Assembly: GCA_036503555.1 (NCBI GenBank)
Contig: DASXWQ010000055.1
Span: 62,001 to 126,000, forward strand
Source of the DNA: Actinocatenispora sp036503555
GTDB lineage: Bacteria > Actinomycetota > Actinomycetes > Mycobacteriales > Micromonosporaceae
DNA length: 64,000 nucleotides
Direction: 5' to 3'
The translations under genes and the position numbers were made by a program. The first letter of the stretch is position 1; each line of letters starts with the position of its first letter. Of this stretch, positions 1-8,691 are shown piece after piece. The notes beneath the pieces were generated by a model. The model ran no database searches. It saw only the letters and a program-made list of their open reading frames with translations, and was not told the origin of the DNA.

Positions 1-2
1 CG

Positions 3-113
3 GGCGATGCGGCGGCGGCCCGGGCCGCGTACGAGCGGGCGTTGTCGTGCGGCCTCAGCCGCCCGGCCGCCGACCACCTGCGCCGCCGGCTCGCCGCCCT
101 ACCACGGGCGTGA
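3..113 (+). CDS. C-terminal end of a probable ECF sigma factor or TPR-like protein (partial)
   Basis: This reading frame is open from the left edge and stops at TGA 111-113, giving only the last 36 residues. The tail is rich in Ala, Arg and Leu and contains AAYERALS followed by HLRRRLAAL. That pattern resembles the C-terminal TPR-like tail of DUF6596-type ECF sigma factors, where an AAYRRAL helix is followed by an xxRRLxEL end. The rest of the gene lies outside the window, so the family call is weak. It converges on the ferredoxin gene, with only a few bases between the two stops. Confidence 0.45.
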   Translation, partial: GDAAAARAAYERALSCGLSRPAADHLRRRLAALPRA

Positions 114-118
114 CCGGC

Positions 119-316
119 TCATTCCTCCACAATGGACAGTGCCTGGGCCGGGCAGAGGTACACCGCGTCGCGCACCGCGTCCTGCTGCGCCGCGTCCGGC
201 TCGGTGGCGAGCAGGACGACGGTGCCCGCGGAGTCGTCCTGGTCGAAGACCGCGGGCTCGGTCAGGACGCACTGCCCGGAGCCGATGCACACGTCGGAGT
301 CGGCGGAGATACGCAT
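119..316 (-). CDS. 3Fe-4S type ferredoxin, P450 electron donor
   Basis: This 65-residue ferredoxin probably passes electrons to the cytochrome P450 encoded just upstream. Cysteines are at positions 10, 16 and 55, the last in a CPAQAL motif. The usual fourth cysteine of the first cluster motif is missing, as in the single-cluster [3Fe-4S] ferredoxins of Streptomyces P450 systems. The start is the ATG of MRISAD, 11 bases after the P450 stop and preceded by a GGAG-like stretch, so the two are surely cotranscribed. No reductase gene lies in the window, so a housekeeping ferredoxin reductase must complete the chain. Confidence 0.9.
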   Translation of the reverse strand: MRISADSDVCIGSGQCVLTEPAVFDQDDSAGTVVLLATEPDAAQQDAVRDAVYLCPAQALSIVEE

Positions 317-327
317 GGTGGTGCTCC

Positions 328-1527
328 TCACCAGGTGACGGGCAGCTCGTAACAACCGTAGATCGTCGCATCCTGCTTGACCGGGACGTCGTCGACCTCG
401 CCGGCCAGCGCCAGCGTGGGTACCCGGCGCAGCAGCGTGTCGAACAGGATCGTCAGCTCGGCGCGGGCCAGGTTCTGCCCGAGGCACTGGTGCGGCCCGA
501 AGCCGAAGGCCACGTGGTGCCGGGCGCCGCGCGTCACGTCCAGCTCGTCCGGCCGCTCGAACACCAGCGGGTCGCGGTTGGCGGCCAGGCCGCTCGCGAT
601 GACCCCGTCGCCGGCTGCGACGCGCTGCCCACCGATCTCGGTGTCGGCGGTCGCGGTGCGGGCGGTCGCCGCGTCGGCGATCGAGAAGTACCGCAGGAGT
701 TCCTCCACGGCGAGCGGCGTGGTGGCCGGGTCGTCCCGGACCAGCCCGAGCTGGTCGGGGTGACTGAGCAGGGCGAGCGTACCGAGGGAGATCATGTTGG
801 CGGTCGTCTCGTGCCCCGCGACCAGAAGGAGGAACGCAAGACTCACCAGCGAGCCGTGGTCCTCGGTGCCCTCGTCGCGCTGCCGCCGGATCTGCCGGCC
901 GAGCAGGTCGTCGCCGGGCTCGCGTTCCTTCGCGGTGACCAGCTCGTCCAGGTACGACCGCAGCTCGACGACGGCCGCCTGCCGTTCCTCGACGACGGTC
1001 GTCCGGTTGATGATCTTCGCGGTCCGGGTCTGGAAGTAGCCGTGGTCCGCGTACGGAACGCCGAGCAGCTCGCAGATCACCAGCGACGGCACCGGCAGCG
1101 CCACGGTACGCACCAGGTCGGCGGGCGGCCCGGAGGCGAGCAGGTCGTCGATCGCGTCGTCGACGATCTGCTGGATCCGGGGCCGCAGCGCGGTGATTCT
1201 GGGGACGCTGAACTCGCTGATCACGGCGCGCCGCGAGGCGGAGTGCTCGGCGCCGTCGAGGCCGATCATGGGCTGCGGGAAGTCGTTCGTGACGCGCAGG
1301 CCGAACGCCCGCAGCGGGAAACCCGGGTTGCGCCGGTTGGAGCTGAGCGCCGGGTCGGTGAGCGCGGCACGTACGTCCTCGTGGCGGGTGACGAGCCAGG
1401 TGCTCTGACCGCCTGGCAGACCGACCCGGACGACGGGCGTGTCGGTGCGCAACTCCTCGTACTCCGGCGGGGCGGAGAACGGGCAGGTCCGGTTCATCGG
1501 AAAGGTGGGGACATCCGGAGTGGTCAT
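328..1527 (-). CDS. Cytochrome P450 (CYP105-like class I bacterial P450)
   Basis: A complete 399-residue soluble P450. The oxygen-binding I-helix motif AGHETT is at 237-242, the ExxR pair at E276/R279, and the haem-binding loop FGFGPHQCLG carries the thiolate ligand C348. The N-terminus (CPFSAPPEYEELR) and the SNRRNPGFP segment near residues 62-70 resemble CYP105-type enzymes, which hydroxylate bulky natural products and xenobiotics. This subfamily call is by eye. The ATG at 1525-1527 begins MTTPDVP. Its partner ferredoxin follows within 11 bases, and a TetR gene is divergent. The substrate cannot be told from the sequence. Confidence 0.93.
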   Translation of the reverse strand: MTTPDVPTFPMNRTCPFSAPPEYEELRTDTPVVRVGLPGGQSTWLVTRHEDVRAALTDPALSSNRRNPGFPLRAFGLRVTNDFPQPMIGLDGAEHSASRRAVISEFSVPRITALRPRIQQIVDDAIDDLLASGPPADLVRTVALPVPSLVICELLGVPYADHGYFQTRTAKIINRTTVVEERQAAVVELRSYLDELVTAKEREPGDDLLGRQIRRQRDEGTEDHGSLVSLAFLLLVAGHETTANMISLGTLALLSHPDQLGLVRDDPATTPLAVEELLRYFSIADAATARTATADTEIGGQRVAAGDGVIASGLAANRDPLVFERPDELDVTRGARHHVAFGFGPHQCLGQNLARAELTILFDTLLRRVPTLALAGEVDDVPVKQDATIYGCYELPVTW

Positions 1528-1567
1528 CGCGTACCCCGTTCTGGTCGGCACAGATGTGGAGGAATGC

Positions 1568-1594
1568 CTTCCGGTTACCGTACTCAACCGGAAG
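1568..1594. promoter_or_regulatory. Perfect inverted repeat between P450 and TetR genes, probable TetR operator
   Basis: CTTCCGGTT (1568-1576) and AACCGGAAG (1586-1594) are exact 9-base arms around a 9-base spacer. The repeat lies in the 180-base divergent interval between the P450 start (1527) and the TetR start (1708). TetR regulators typically bind such dyads and repress both directions. Binding by this particular TetR is inferred from position. Confidence 0.6.
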
Positions 1595-1707
1595 AACATC
1601 GTCCAGATATTCCGGCGATCGTCCTCGAAAGGCGCGACCCAGACGGCGTACGAGCAGGTCAGGACGGCACAGGGCGGATAGAATCCCGCGCAACCACGGA
1701 GGCCGCC

Positions 1708-2367
1708 ATGCCCGATCCCCTGACCGCGTCCGGGTTGCGCGCCGATGCCCGCCGCAACCGCGACCAGCTCCTCGACGCGGCCCGCCAGCTGTTCGCGACC
1801 CGCGGGCCGGACGTACCGATGGAGGAGATCGCACGGCGCGCCGGCGTCGGCGTCGGCACGCTCTACCGGCGGTTCGCCGACCGGGACACGCTGATCCGCG
1901 CGGTCGCGCTCGACACGTACCAGCGGCTGGCCGCCGACGCGGCGACAGCCGAGGCCGAGGAACCCGACGCCTGGCACGCGCTACGCCGCATGCTGCACCT
2001 GACCGTGCACATGCGGCTCGTGATCCGGCTGACGATGTTCTCGCCGCGCGCCGCGGCGGTGCTGCGCGACTCGGCCGCGGCGCAGGAGGTCCGCGGTTCG
2101 CTGCTCGACACGATGGAACGGCTGGTCGCCGCCGCCCAGGCGGACGGGACGATGCGCCGCGACGTGGCCGCCGGCGACGTCACCGCCCTCGTCGGCATGG
2201 TCATCCACGAGCTGCCGAACCTGGCGGACGACGTCGGAGACCGGGTCTCCGCCCGCTGCATCGGCGTACTCCTCGACGGGCTCGCCGCCCACGACGGCAC
2301 CCCGCTGCCCGGCGACCCGCTGACCATCGCCGACGTCGTACCCTGGGCGACCCCCGCCCGCGACTGA
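1708..2367 (+). CDS. TetR/AcrR family transcriptional regulator
   Basis: A 219-residue one-component regulator. The N-terminal helix-turn-helix runs from about residue 12 to 60 (RNRDQLLDAARQLFATRG, then GVGVGTLYRRFADRDTLIRAV), typical of TetR. The C-terminal half is the variable ligand-binding domain. The ATG at 1708 is preceded by GGAGG with good spacing, although the frame stays open far upstream through shadow sequence. Divergent from the P450-ferredoxin pair, it is the likely local repressor of that operon through the inverted repeat at 1568-1594. The ligand is unknown. Confidence 0.9.
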   Translation: MPDPLTASGLRADARRNRDQLLDAARQLFATRGPDVPMEEIARRAGVGVGTLYRRFADRDTLIRAVALDTYQRLAADAATAEAEEPDAWHALRRMLHLTVHMRLVIRLTMFSPRAAAVLRDSAAAQEVRGSLLDTMERLVAAAQADGTMRRDVAAGDVTALVGMVIHELPNLADDVGDRVSARCIGVLLDGLAAHDGTPLPGDPLTIADVVPWATPARD

Positions 2368-2444
2368 CCCGGGGCGCACCGCGGCCGGCGGGCTGGCCCC
2401 GCGCCGATAGCCTTCTCGGACGTCACCCCTCCAGGAGGTCCACC

Positions 2445-2705
2445 GTGGCATCGATCCAGGAAGTCAAGGCGCAGCTCGCCGCCGGCAGCCACAACGCGCA
2501 GCAGGCGCTGCGCGCGGTCGGCACCGCCACCGCCGAGATCGACAAGGCGGTGCAGCAGATCAGCGGCGCCGCGCAGGGCACCAACCACCCGAAGGTACGC
2601 GAGAGCGTCACCGCCCTCACCCAGGCCAAGGCGAAGGCGGCGGAGATGCAGCAGCTCCTCGTCGCCGCCCACCAGGCGGCCACCGAGTACGCCGGCCAGC
2701 TCTAG
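2445..2705 (+). CDS. Small helical protein of the DUF6244-like type
   Basis: An 86-residue protein starting at GTG 2445, with an excellent AGGAGGT ribosome-binding site just upstream. It is almost entirely predicted amphipathic helix (IQEVKAQLAAGSHNAQQALRAV, EIDKAVQQI, LTQAKAKAAEMQQLL) with no cysteine and no signal peptide, as expected for a small coiled-coil protein. Similar small proteins with an N-terminal IQEIKA-like motif are common in Micromonosporaceae and are grouped as DUF6244, but that assignment is from memory. Function unknown. It faces the convergent enoyl-CoA hydratase gene across four bases. Confidence 0.72.
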   Translation: MASIQEVKAQLAAGSHNAQQALRAVGTATAEIDKAVQQISGAAQGTNHPKVRESVTALTQAKAKAAEMQQLLVAAHQAATEYAGQL

Positions 2706-2709
2706 GCGG

Positions 2710-3486
2710 TCACCGGCCGGTGAAGCGCGGCGCGCGCTTCGCACGGAACGCGGCGACGCCCTCCCGGCCGTCGGCCGTCGCGTACAGGCGGGCGAGGGCG
2801 GCCTGCTCGGCGGTGAGCGCCGCGTCGAGGTCCTGGCGTACGCCGTCGTCGACCACGCGCTTGCCCTCGCGTACGGCCAGGGGCGCGGCGTCGGCGAGCG
2901 TCGCCGCCAGCTCGCCGGCCGCGGTCGCCAGCTCGTCCACGGGTACCAGCCGGGTCAGCAGGCCGTGCCGGTCCGCCTCCTCCGGGTACATCGTGCGGCC
3001 GGTGAGCACCAGCTCCTTCGTCAGCCGGGTACCGACGGCACGGGCGAGGCGTTGGGTGCCGCCGCCGCCCGGGATCAGGCCCAGCTTCACCTCGGGCAGC
3101 CCGAACCGGGCGCGGTCCGCGGCGACGATGAAGTCGCAGCACAGCGCGATCTCGAAGCCACCGCCGAACGCGTACCCGTTGACGGCGGCGATCGTCGGCT
3201 GCGGCAGCGACGCCAGCTCACCGAACACCGACCGCGACAACCGTTGGTACGCGTCGAACTCGGCCGCCGTGGCCCCGTCGTACTCGCCGATGTCGGCGCC
3301 GGCGATGAAGCCGCGACCGGTGCCGGTGAGCACGAGGACCCGTACGGTGTCGTCGGCGCGGATCGCCCGCAGGTGCTCCCCCAGCGCCTCGACCATCCGC
3401 CGGGACAGCGCACCCAGCGCCTCCACACGGTCGATCCGCAGCGTGGCGACCGCCCCGTCACGACTCAGCACGAGATGGTCGCTCAT
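2710..3486 (-). CDS. Enoyl-CoA hydratase/isomerase (crotonase family)
   Basis: A complete 258-residue crotonase-fold enzyme. Both catalytic glutamates of true hydratases are present: E112 in GGGFEIALCCD and E132 in FGLPEVKLGLIPG. The AGAD loop at 62-65 supplies the oxyanion hole. It would hydrate an enoyl-CoA made from the acid activated by the operon's ligase or CoA-transferase. It is the last gene of the seven-gene minus-strand operon. The ATG (MSDHL) at 3484-3486 follows a GGGAGGAG site embedded in the repeat at 3487-3556. Confidence 0.92.
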   Translation of the reverse strand: MSDHLVLSRDGAVATLRIDRVEALGALSRRMVEALGEHLRAIRADDTVRVLVLTGTGRGFIAGADIGEYDGATAAEFDAYQRLSRSVFGELASLPQPTIAAVNGYAFGGGFEIALCCDFIVAADRARFGLPEVKLGLIPGGGGTQRLARAVGTRLTKELVLTGRTMYPEEADRHGLLTRLVPVDELATAAGELAATLADAAPLAVREGKRVVDDGVRQDLDAALTAEQAALARLYATADGREGVAAFRAKRAPRFTGR

Positions 3487-3556
3487 GCCGGCTCCTCCCT
3501 TCGCTCCGAGCCGCCATGAGGCACCGACGCGCTGCACAGATGATTCGCTCGCTCAT
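3487..3556 (-). repeat. MSER-type bridging repeat between caiB and enoyl-CoA hydratase genes
   Basis: On the minus strand this element begins ATGAGCGAGCG, with its ATGA overlapping the CoA-transferase stop. It ends in TCGGAGCGAAGGGAGGA just before the hydratase ATG. It encodes a short frame (MSERIICAARRCLMAARSEG...) that stops inside the hydratase gene, so translation could pass from one gene to the next. A second copy with the same start, the same GTGCCTCATGGC core and the same GGAGCGAAG ribosome-binding end lies at 48986-49114. Confidence 0.75.
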
Positions 3557-4728
3557 GTGACGACTCCGTTGGTACGCAGGGCGGTCAGCTCGTCGTCGGA
3601 CAGCACCTCGGCGAGCACCTCGGCGGTGTGCGCGCCGGTGACGGGCGGGGGCAGCCGTACCTGCCACGGCGTCTCGGACAGCCGTACCGGGCAGCCGACC
3701 AGCTCCAGCCGGCCGGCGGTCGGGTGCTCGACCTCGACGAGCATGTCGTGGCCCTGCTCGCGCAGCTCGTCGACGGCCTGCTTCGTGGTGCGTACCACGG
3801 CGCACCAGATGCCCGCCGGCAGCAGGGTGTCGACCAGCTCGGCGGCGGGCCGCCGGGACGTCGCGGCCTCCAGTACGGTCTTGATCTCGTCGCGGTCGGC
3901 CCACGCGTCCTTCCCGGCGAGGCCGTCGACGCCGAGCAGTTCGGCGACCCGGTCGACCGGCGCCATCGCGATCGCCACGTGCCCGTCGGTGGCGGTGTAG
4001 ATGCCGAACGGCGCGGACAGCCACGCCTGGCCGACGCCCGCGGCGGAACGCTCCCACTCCTGGTCCTGGTTGACCATCGCGGAGATCTCCTGGCACTGCA
4101 GGGCGATCGCCGTGGAGTAGAGGTCGACCTCGACGCGCTGGCCGATGCCGTGGCGTTCGCGGGCGAACAGGGCCGCGAGGATGCCGTTGGACAGGGTCAG
4201 CGCGGTCGCGGCGTCCACAATGGACGTACCGGCCGGGGTGGGCGGATCGCCGGCCCGGCCGCCGGCCGCGGCAAGGCCGGACATCGCCTGGATCAGCAGG
4301 TCCTGACCGGGCCGGTTCTCCTTCGCGAACACGGTCTCCCGGCCCCAGCCGGACCCCGAGCAGTAGATGATGTCCGGCCGCACCGCCCGCAGGTCCTCGT
4401 ACCCGAGGCCGAGCCGGTCCAGCACGCCCGGGCGGAAGTTCTCCACGACGACGTCGCAGGTCGCGGCCAGCCGCAGCAGCGCGTCGCGGGCCGCGGGCGA
4501 CTTCAGGTCGAGCGCGACGGACCGCTTGTTGCGGTTCATCGCGAGGAACGCCGCCGAGTCGCCGGCGACGAGCCCGCCCATCATCGCGAGGCCCCGCTCC
4601 CACTCGCCGTCCGGCCGCTCCACCTTGATCACGTCGGCACCGAGGTCCGCGAGCATCTGCGTGGCGTACGGACCGAGCATCATCTGGGTGAAGTCGAGGA
4701 TGCGCACACCCTCCAGCGCGCCCGGCAT
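3553..4728 (-). CDS. CaiB/BaiF family CoA-transferase (class III)
   Basis: A complete 391-residue class III CoA-transferase that moves CoA between carboxylic acids. The family N-terminus (LEGVRILDFTQMMLGPYATQ), the ADVIKVERP segment and the VENFRPGVLDRLGLGY segment are all present. D172 in GTSIVDAATAL aligns with the catalytic aspartate (Asp169 of formyl-CoA transferase) that forms the acyl-anhydride. The start is the ATG of MPGALEG at 4726-4728, one base from the MFS stop, although the frame extends nine codons upstream. It probably activates a substrate imported by the adjacent MFS carrier. Confidence 0.92.
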   Translation of the reverse strand: MPGALEGVRILDFTQMMLGPYATQMLADLGADVIKVERPDGEWERGLAMMGGLVAGDSAAFLAMNRNKRSVALDLKSPAARDALLRLAATCDVVVENFRPGVLDRLGLGYEDLRAVRPDIIYCSGSGWGRETVFAKENRPGQDLLIQAMSGLAAAGGRAGDPPTPAGTSIVDAATALTLSNGILAALFARERHGIGQRVEVDLYSTAIALQCQEISAMVNQDQEWERSAAGVGQAWLSAPFGIYTATDGHVAIAMAPVDRVAELLGVDGLAGKDAWADRDEIKTVLEAATSRRPAAELVDTLLPAGIWCAVVRTTKQAVDELREQGHDMLVEVEHPTAGRLELVGCPVRLSETPWQVRLPPPVTGAHTAEVLAEVLSDDELTALRTNGVVT

Positions 4729-4729
4729 G

Positions 4730-6076
4730 TCAGCGCCCCTTTCCTTGTACCGCAACGGTTTCGGTCAGCGGGACGGTGTGTCGCCGGTCCCGGCCGAAGA
4801 CGCCGAGCGAGATGCCCGCGAGCGCGACCACGACGGCGGACACCACGAACGACAGCGCCCACGAGTCGGTCGCGTCCACGACGTACCCGAGGACGATCGG
4901 GGCGATGATGCCGGCGATGTTCGCGATGAAGTGCACGAAGCCGGACACCGCGCCGAACCGCCGGTGCGGGATGACCGGCCCGATGATCGCGAAGAACTGC
5001 GCGCCGACGATGTACAGGATGAACACGCAGACCGCCATCAGGGTGACGGCGCCGCCAGCCGACCGGACGATGCCGACCGGGCCGAACGCGCAGGCCACCA
5101 CGAGCAGGCCGATCACCGTGGTCCACTTGCGGGACTTGAACAGCCCGATCCGCCGGCCCAGCGCGTCGGTGAACAGGCCGCCCAGCGCCAGCCCCACGAA
5201 GCCGCACAGCCACGGGATCGACCCGGTGAACGCGATCTGCGACAGGTCCAGTCCGTGCGCCTCGTGCAGGAAGTCCGGGAACCACGTCAGGAACGTGAAC
5301 AGCACCCACGTGTACCCGAAGTACGCCAGCGCCGTGGTCAGCACCAGCGGCATCTTCAGGTACCCGAACAGGCTGCGCTCCGGCTCGTCGGCGCCGACCG
5401 CGGCGGCCTCGTGCGCGCCGGCGTCGGCGGCCATCTCGTCCACCTCGGCCTTGCGTACCCACGGGTGGGCCTCCGGCTTGTCGCGCACCACGACCCACCA
5501 GCCGAGCAGGAACAGGATCCCGATCGCGCCGAGGATGACGAACGGCGCGCGCCAGTTGCCGTCGAACGCCTCGATCAGCGCCACGACGATCGGCGTACCG
5601 ACGGCGCCGCCGAGCGGGGTGGACGCCTGGGACAGGCCGAGCGCGGTGCCGAGTTTGCGTTGTGGGAACCAGTTCGACATGGTCTTCGCGGTGACCGACG
5701 CCTGCGGGCCCTCGCCGAAGCCGAACAGGAACCGGATCACCATGAAGCTCGCGAAGCCGAAACCGGCCGCGGTCAGCGCGGTGAACAGCGACCACCAGCC
5801 GACCGCCCACGCCATCACCTTCCGCGGGCCGAACCGGTCGGACGTGGCGCCGCCGATGAAGCAGAACGGCGCGTACCCGAGGGAGAACACCGCGGCGATC
5901 CAGCCCCACGTGCCCTTGCTGAAGCCGTACTCGTGGATGATCAGCGGCGCGGCCACGCCGATCGCGGCCCGGTCGGCGTAGTTCAGGCCGAGCACGAGGA
6001 AGTTCATGCTCAGCACCGCCCACCGGAACCGGAATCCCGTCGTCTTCCCGGTCGTGACCGGAGTATTCACTGCCAT
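4730..6076 (-). CDS. MFS transporter, anion:cation symporter (ACS) type
   Basis: A 448-residue integral membrane protein with twelve predicted helices. The N-terminal MNFLVLGLNYADRAAIGVAAPLI and the loop-2 motif GGATSDRFGPRKVM are typical of ACS carriers, which bring in organic anions such as hexuronates, glucarate or phthalate with protons. An acidic/alanine-rich cytosolic loop lies near residues 215-235. Its place between the acyl-CoA ligase and the CoA-transferase suggests it imports the carboxylic acid that these enzymes activate. The exact substrate is not visible. The ATG at 6074-6076 follows GGAGG. Confidence 0.88.
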   Translation of the reverse strand: MAVNTPVTTGKTTGFRFRWAVLSMNFLVLGLNYADRAAIGVAAPLIIHEYGFSKGTWGWIAAVFSLGYAPFCFIGGATSDRFGPRKVMAWAVGWWSLFTALTAAGFGFASFMVIRFLFGFGEGPQASVTAKTMSNWFPQRKLGTALGLSQASTPLGGAVGTPIVVALIEAFDGNWRAPFVILGAIGILFLLGWWVVVRDKPEAHPWVRKAEVDEMAADAGAHEAAAVGADEPERSLFGYLKMPLVLTTALAYFGYTWVLFTFLTWFPDFLHEAHGLDLSQIAFTGSIPWLCGFVGLALGGLFTDALGRRIGLFKSRKWTTVIGLLVVACAFGPVGIVRSAGGAVTLMAVCVFILYIVGAQFFAIIGPVIPHRRFGAVSGFVHFIANIAGIIAPIVLGYVVDATDSWALSFVVSAVVVALAGISLGVFGRDRRHTVPLTETVAVQGKGR

Positions 6077-6085
6077 GGGGGCCTC

Positions 6086-7549
6086 CTACTCGCCGACCCG
6101 GCGTTCGTGCCGGGCCCAGGCGGCGGCGCGCAGCTCGCGCCTCGCCACCTTCCCGGTACTCGCCGTCGGCAGGCTCTGGGTGAACTCGACGTGCAGCGGC
6201 TTCTTGTAGCTGGCCAGCCGCTCTCGGCAGGCGGCGACGACGTCCTCGGCGGTGAGGGTCGTGCCCGGACGCGGTACGACGACGGCGGCGACCGCCTCGC
6301 CCCACCGCTCGTGCGGCATCCCGTACACGACGACGTCTGCCACCTCGGGCAGGTCGGCGATGGCGCGCTCCACCTCGGACGGGTAGACGGTGAAGCCGCC
6401 GGAGACGATGACGTCGCGCAGCCGGTCGACGAGGTACAGGTAGCCGTCGTCGTCGAACCGGCCGATGTCGCCCGTGCGGAACCAGCCGTCGGCGGTGACC
6501 GGCGGGCGGTTCCAGTAGCCGGGCAGTACGCAGTCGCCGCGCAGCAGCACCTCGCCGGTGTCCGCGGCGATGCGTACCTCGACCTCGGGGGTGGGCCGCC
6601 CGGCCGACGCGAGCCGGTCGCCGCCGGCCGCGTGGTCCCGCGCGTCCAACACGGTGACCGGGGCGAGGGCCTCGCTCAGCCCGTAGCACTGGTAGAGGAC
6701 CGCACCGAACGCCGCGTGCGCCCGTGCCGCGGCGGGCGCCGAGATCGCCGACCCGCCGTACGGGATCGCCCGCAGCGACGACAGGTCGGTACGGCCCTCG
6801 GCGGCCTCGGTGAACGCCTTCAGCATCGTCGGCACGCTCGGCAGTACCGTCGCGCGGTGTGCGGCCACGGTGTCCAGGACGGCGGCCGGCTCGAAGCGGC
6901 GTACCGCGACCGCACCGCCGCCGCGCAGCGTCACCGCCGAGCCGGCCGACCCGCCGAAGTGGCTCATCGGCGCCGCGTGCACGACCACGTCGCCGGGCCC
7001 GAGCGGCGGCAGCGCCGCCCAGAACGCCCGCAGCATCGCCACCCAGCCGCGCTGCGTGACCATCGCGCCCTTCGGCTCACCGGTGCTGCCGGACGTGTAC
7101 ATCAGCGCGGCCAGCTCGTCCGACCCCGGCGCCGGCCAGTCCGGGTACTCGTCCGGCACCCCCGGCCCGACCAGCTCGGCCAGACCCTCCCCCGACACCA
7201 CCAGGCCCGGGGTGTCGATGCCGGCGGGATCCTCGCAGAGGACGACGGCGGCGCCGCAGTCCGCGGCGATCGCGGCGACCTCGCGGCCGTGCAGCCGGCT
7301 CGACAAAGCGACGCGGACCAGGCCGGTGGCGTACAGCGCGTGTTCGACGACCAGCACCTCGGGCCGGTTGTCGAGGGCGAGCACCACCCGGTCCCCCGGC
7401 CGTACGCCGGCCGCGGCCAGCCGGTGCGCGACGCGCCGCGCCGCCGCGCCCAGCTCCGCGAAGCTCAGCCAGCGGGCGCCGTCGTACACCGCGGGCGCGG
7501 CGGCGTACCGCTCGTGCGCCCGGCGGGTCAGCCCGGCCAGGGTGGTCAC
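6086..7549 (-). CDS. AMP-dependent acyl-CoA synthetase/ligase
   Basis: A complete 487-residue adenylate-forming enzyme (ANL superfamily). The phosphate-binding motif YTSGSTGEPKG is at 151-161. The YGLSEA motif, the GWFRTGDIG hinge region and the C-terminal ASTGK (K467) needed for adenylation are all present. It should activate a carboxylic acid to its CoA thioester with ATP. It starts at GTG 7549, whose GTGA overlaps the stop of the preceding gene. At 487 residues it is on the short side for the family, with a compact N-terminal region. Confidence 0.92.
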   Translation of the reverse strand: MTTLAGLTRRAHERYAAAPAVYDGARWLSFAELGAAARRVAHRLAAAGVRPGDRVVLALDNRPEVLVVEHALYATGLVRVALSSRLHGREVAAIAADCGAAVVLCEDPAGIDTPGLVVSGEGLAELVGPGVPDEYPDWPAPGSDELAALMYTSGSTGEPKGAMVTQRGWVAMLRAFWAALPPLGPGDVVVHAAPMSHFGGSAGSAVTLRGGGAVAVRRFEPAAVLDTVAAHRATVLPSVPTMLKAFTEAAEGRTDLSSLRAIPYGGSAISAPAAARAHAAFGAVLYQCYGLSEALAPVTVLDARDHAAGGDRLASAGRPTPEVEVRIAADTGEVLLRGDCVLPGYWNRPPVTADGWFRTGDIGRFDDDGYLYLVDRLRDVIVSGGFTVYPSEVERAIADLPEVADVVVYGMPHERWGEAVAAVVVPRPGTTLTAEDVVAACRERLASYKKPLHVEFTQSLPTASTGKVARRELRAAAWARHERRVGE

Positions 7550-8691
7550 GTGCGCCGCCAGCGTTCGGTGAGCGCGGTGACGATGGCGGCGGGCGACTCG
7601 CGCCGGCGTACCAGCTCGTGCAGCAGCTCGCCCGCGTCGCTCTGGTACGCGGGGTAGCCGGTGTCACGGCCGCGGACGAAGGAGGCGTCGAGGGTGGCGA
7701 GGGTGTCGGCGAAGAAGCCGTGCGTCAGTTCGTTGACGACCGGGTCGGTCCAGGCGCGGCGGTGGCCGGGCTGGCCGCCGGCGTGGGCGTACCCGTCGGC
7801 CTGGAAGTCCGGCGCGACGACGGACGCGGCGAACCGGGCCGCCGCCGCCGGATCGGCACAGGCGGCGGAGACCGCGAGCCCGACGCCGCCGAGCATGGTG
7901 CCGGCGGGCGTACCGTCCGGGCCGGGCGCGTCGGCGAAGCGGACCAGCCGCGCGCCGTAGCCGTCCCGGGCGTAGTTGGAGTAGCCGAAGACCAGCGGCG
8001 CGTACGCCACGGGAGCACCGGCGGCCATCTCGTCGAGTACCTGGATCGGGTCCTGTGCAAGGGATCCCGGGTCGACGAGCGCGAGCAGGCGGTAGAGCGC
8101 GGCGGCGGCCGCGGCGGCGACGTCCGGCACGATCCCGTCCGCCGGCCACCACACCGGGCGGCCCTGCACGCCGACCTCGGTACGGGACGGGCCGGCCTCG
8201 TGGTGGCACAGGGTGAGGAAGCTGGCCCACAGGTGCGTCGGGTTCGCGGGGAGCTTGCCGACGGTACCGGCGGGCAGCGCGCGCAGCAGCTCCTCCGCCT
8301 CGGCCCAGCTCGCCGGCGCCGCGTCCACCAGATCCGGCCGGTACGCGGAGACCTGCGCGGCGGCGTCCATCGGCAGCGCCCACTGGTGCCCGGCCCACGT
8401 GTAGCTGCGGAAGCTCGGCCCGACGCTGCCGGCCGCCTGCTCGGCGAGCACGTCCGCCGGCAGCAGCTCGTCCAGCGCGCGGAACGCCCCCGTTGCCGCG
8501 GCCTGCCCCATGAACGGATGGTCGATCGCGACCAGGTCGTACCGGGCGGCCAGCTCCGCGACGGGCGTGTCCTCGAACTCGCGCAGCGACCGGGCGTCCC
8601 AGTCGATCGCGACGCCGTACCGCTCCGTCGCGTGCAGCAGCGGCGCGAGACCGCGCCGGTGGCTCCACGTCATGCCGCGCAGCGAACTCAC
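7546..8691 (-). CDS. Solute-binding-protein-like protein without a signal peptide
   Basis: A 381-residue protein with the fold pattern of family 1 extracellular solute-binding proteins, for example the YDLVAIDHPFMG and WALPMDAAAQVSAYRPDL segments and the C-terminal FARGRDTGYPAYQ-like part. It begins directly at the mature domain (VSSLRGMTWSHRRGLAPLL) with no signal peptide or lipobox, so it should stay in the cytosol. Similar leaderless proteins occur next to CoA-transferase genes in other actinobacteria and in Burkholderia. The GTG start at 8691 overlaps the LacI stop (GTGA), with AGGAG just upstream. It may act as a ligand sensor rather than a transport component, but that is a guess. Confidence 0.8.
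   Translation of the reverse strand: MSSLRGMTWSHRRGLAPLLHATERYGVAIDWDARSLREFEDTPVAELAARYDLVAIDHPFMGQAAATGAFRALDELLPADVLAEQAAGSVGPSFRSYTWAGHQWALPMDAAAQVSAYRPDLVDAAPASWAEAEELLRALPAGTVGKLPANPTHLWASFLTLCHHEAGPSRTEVGVQGRPVWWPADGIVPDVAAAAAAALYRLLALVDPGSLAQDPIQVLDEMAAGAPVAYAPLVFGYSNYARDGYGARLVRFADAPGPDGTPAGTMLGGVGLAVSAACADPAAAARFAASVVAPDFQADGYAHAGGQPGHRRAWTDPVVNELTHGFFADTLATLDASFVRGRDTGYPAYQSDAGELLHELVRRRESPAAIVTALTERWRRT

Noticed and set aside
7..1707. Plus-strand frame open across the P450-ferredoxin region into the TetR gene
   Set aside because: It is antisense to well-supported P450 and ferredoxin genes. TetR homology begins only at the ATG 1708 with its own GGAGG.
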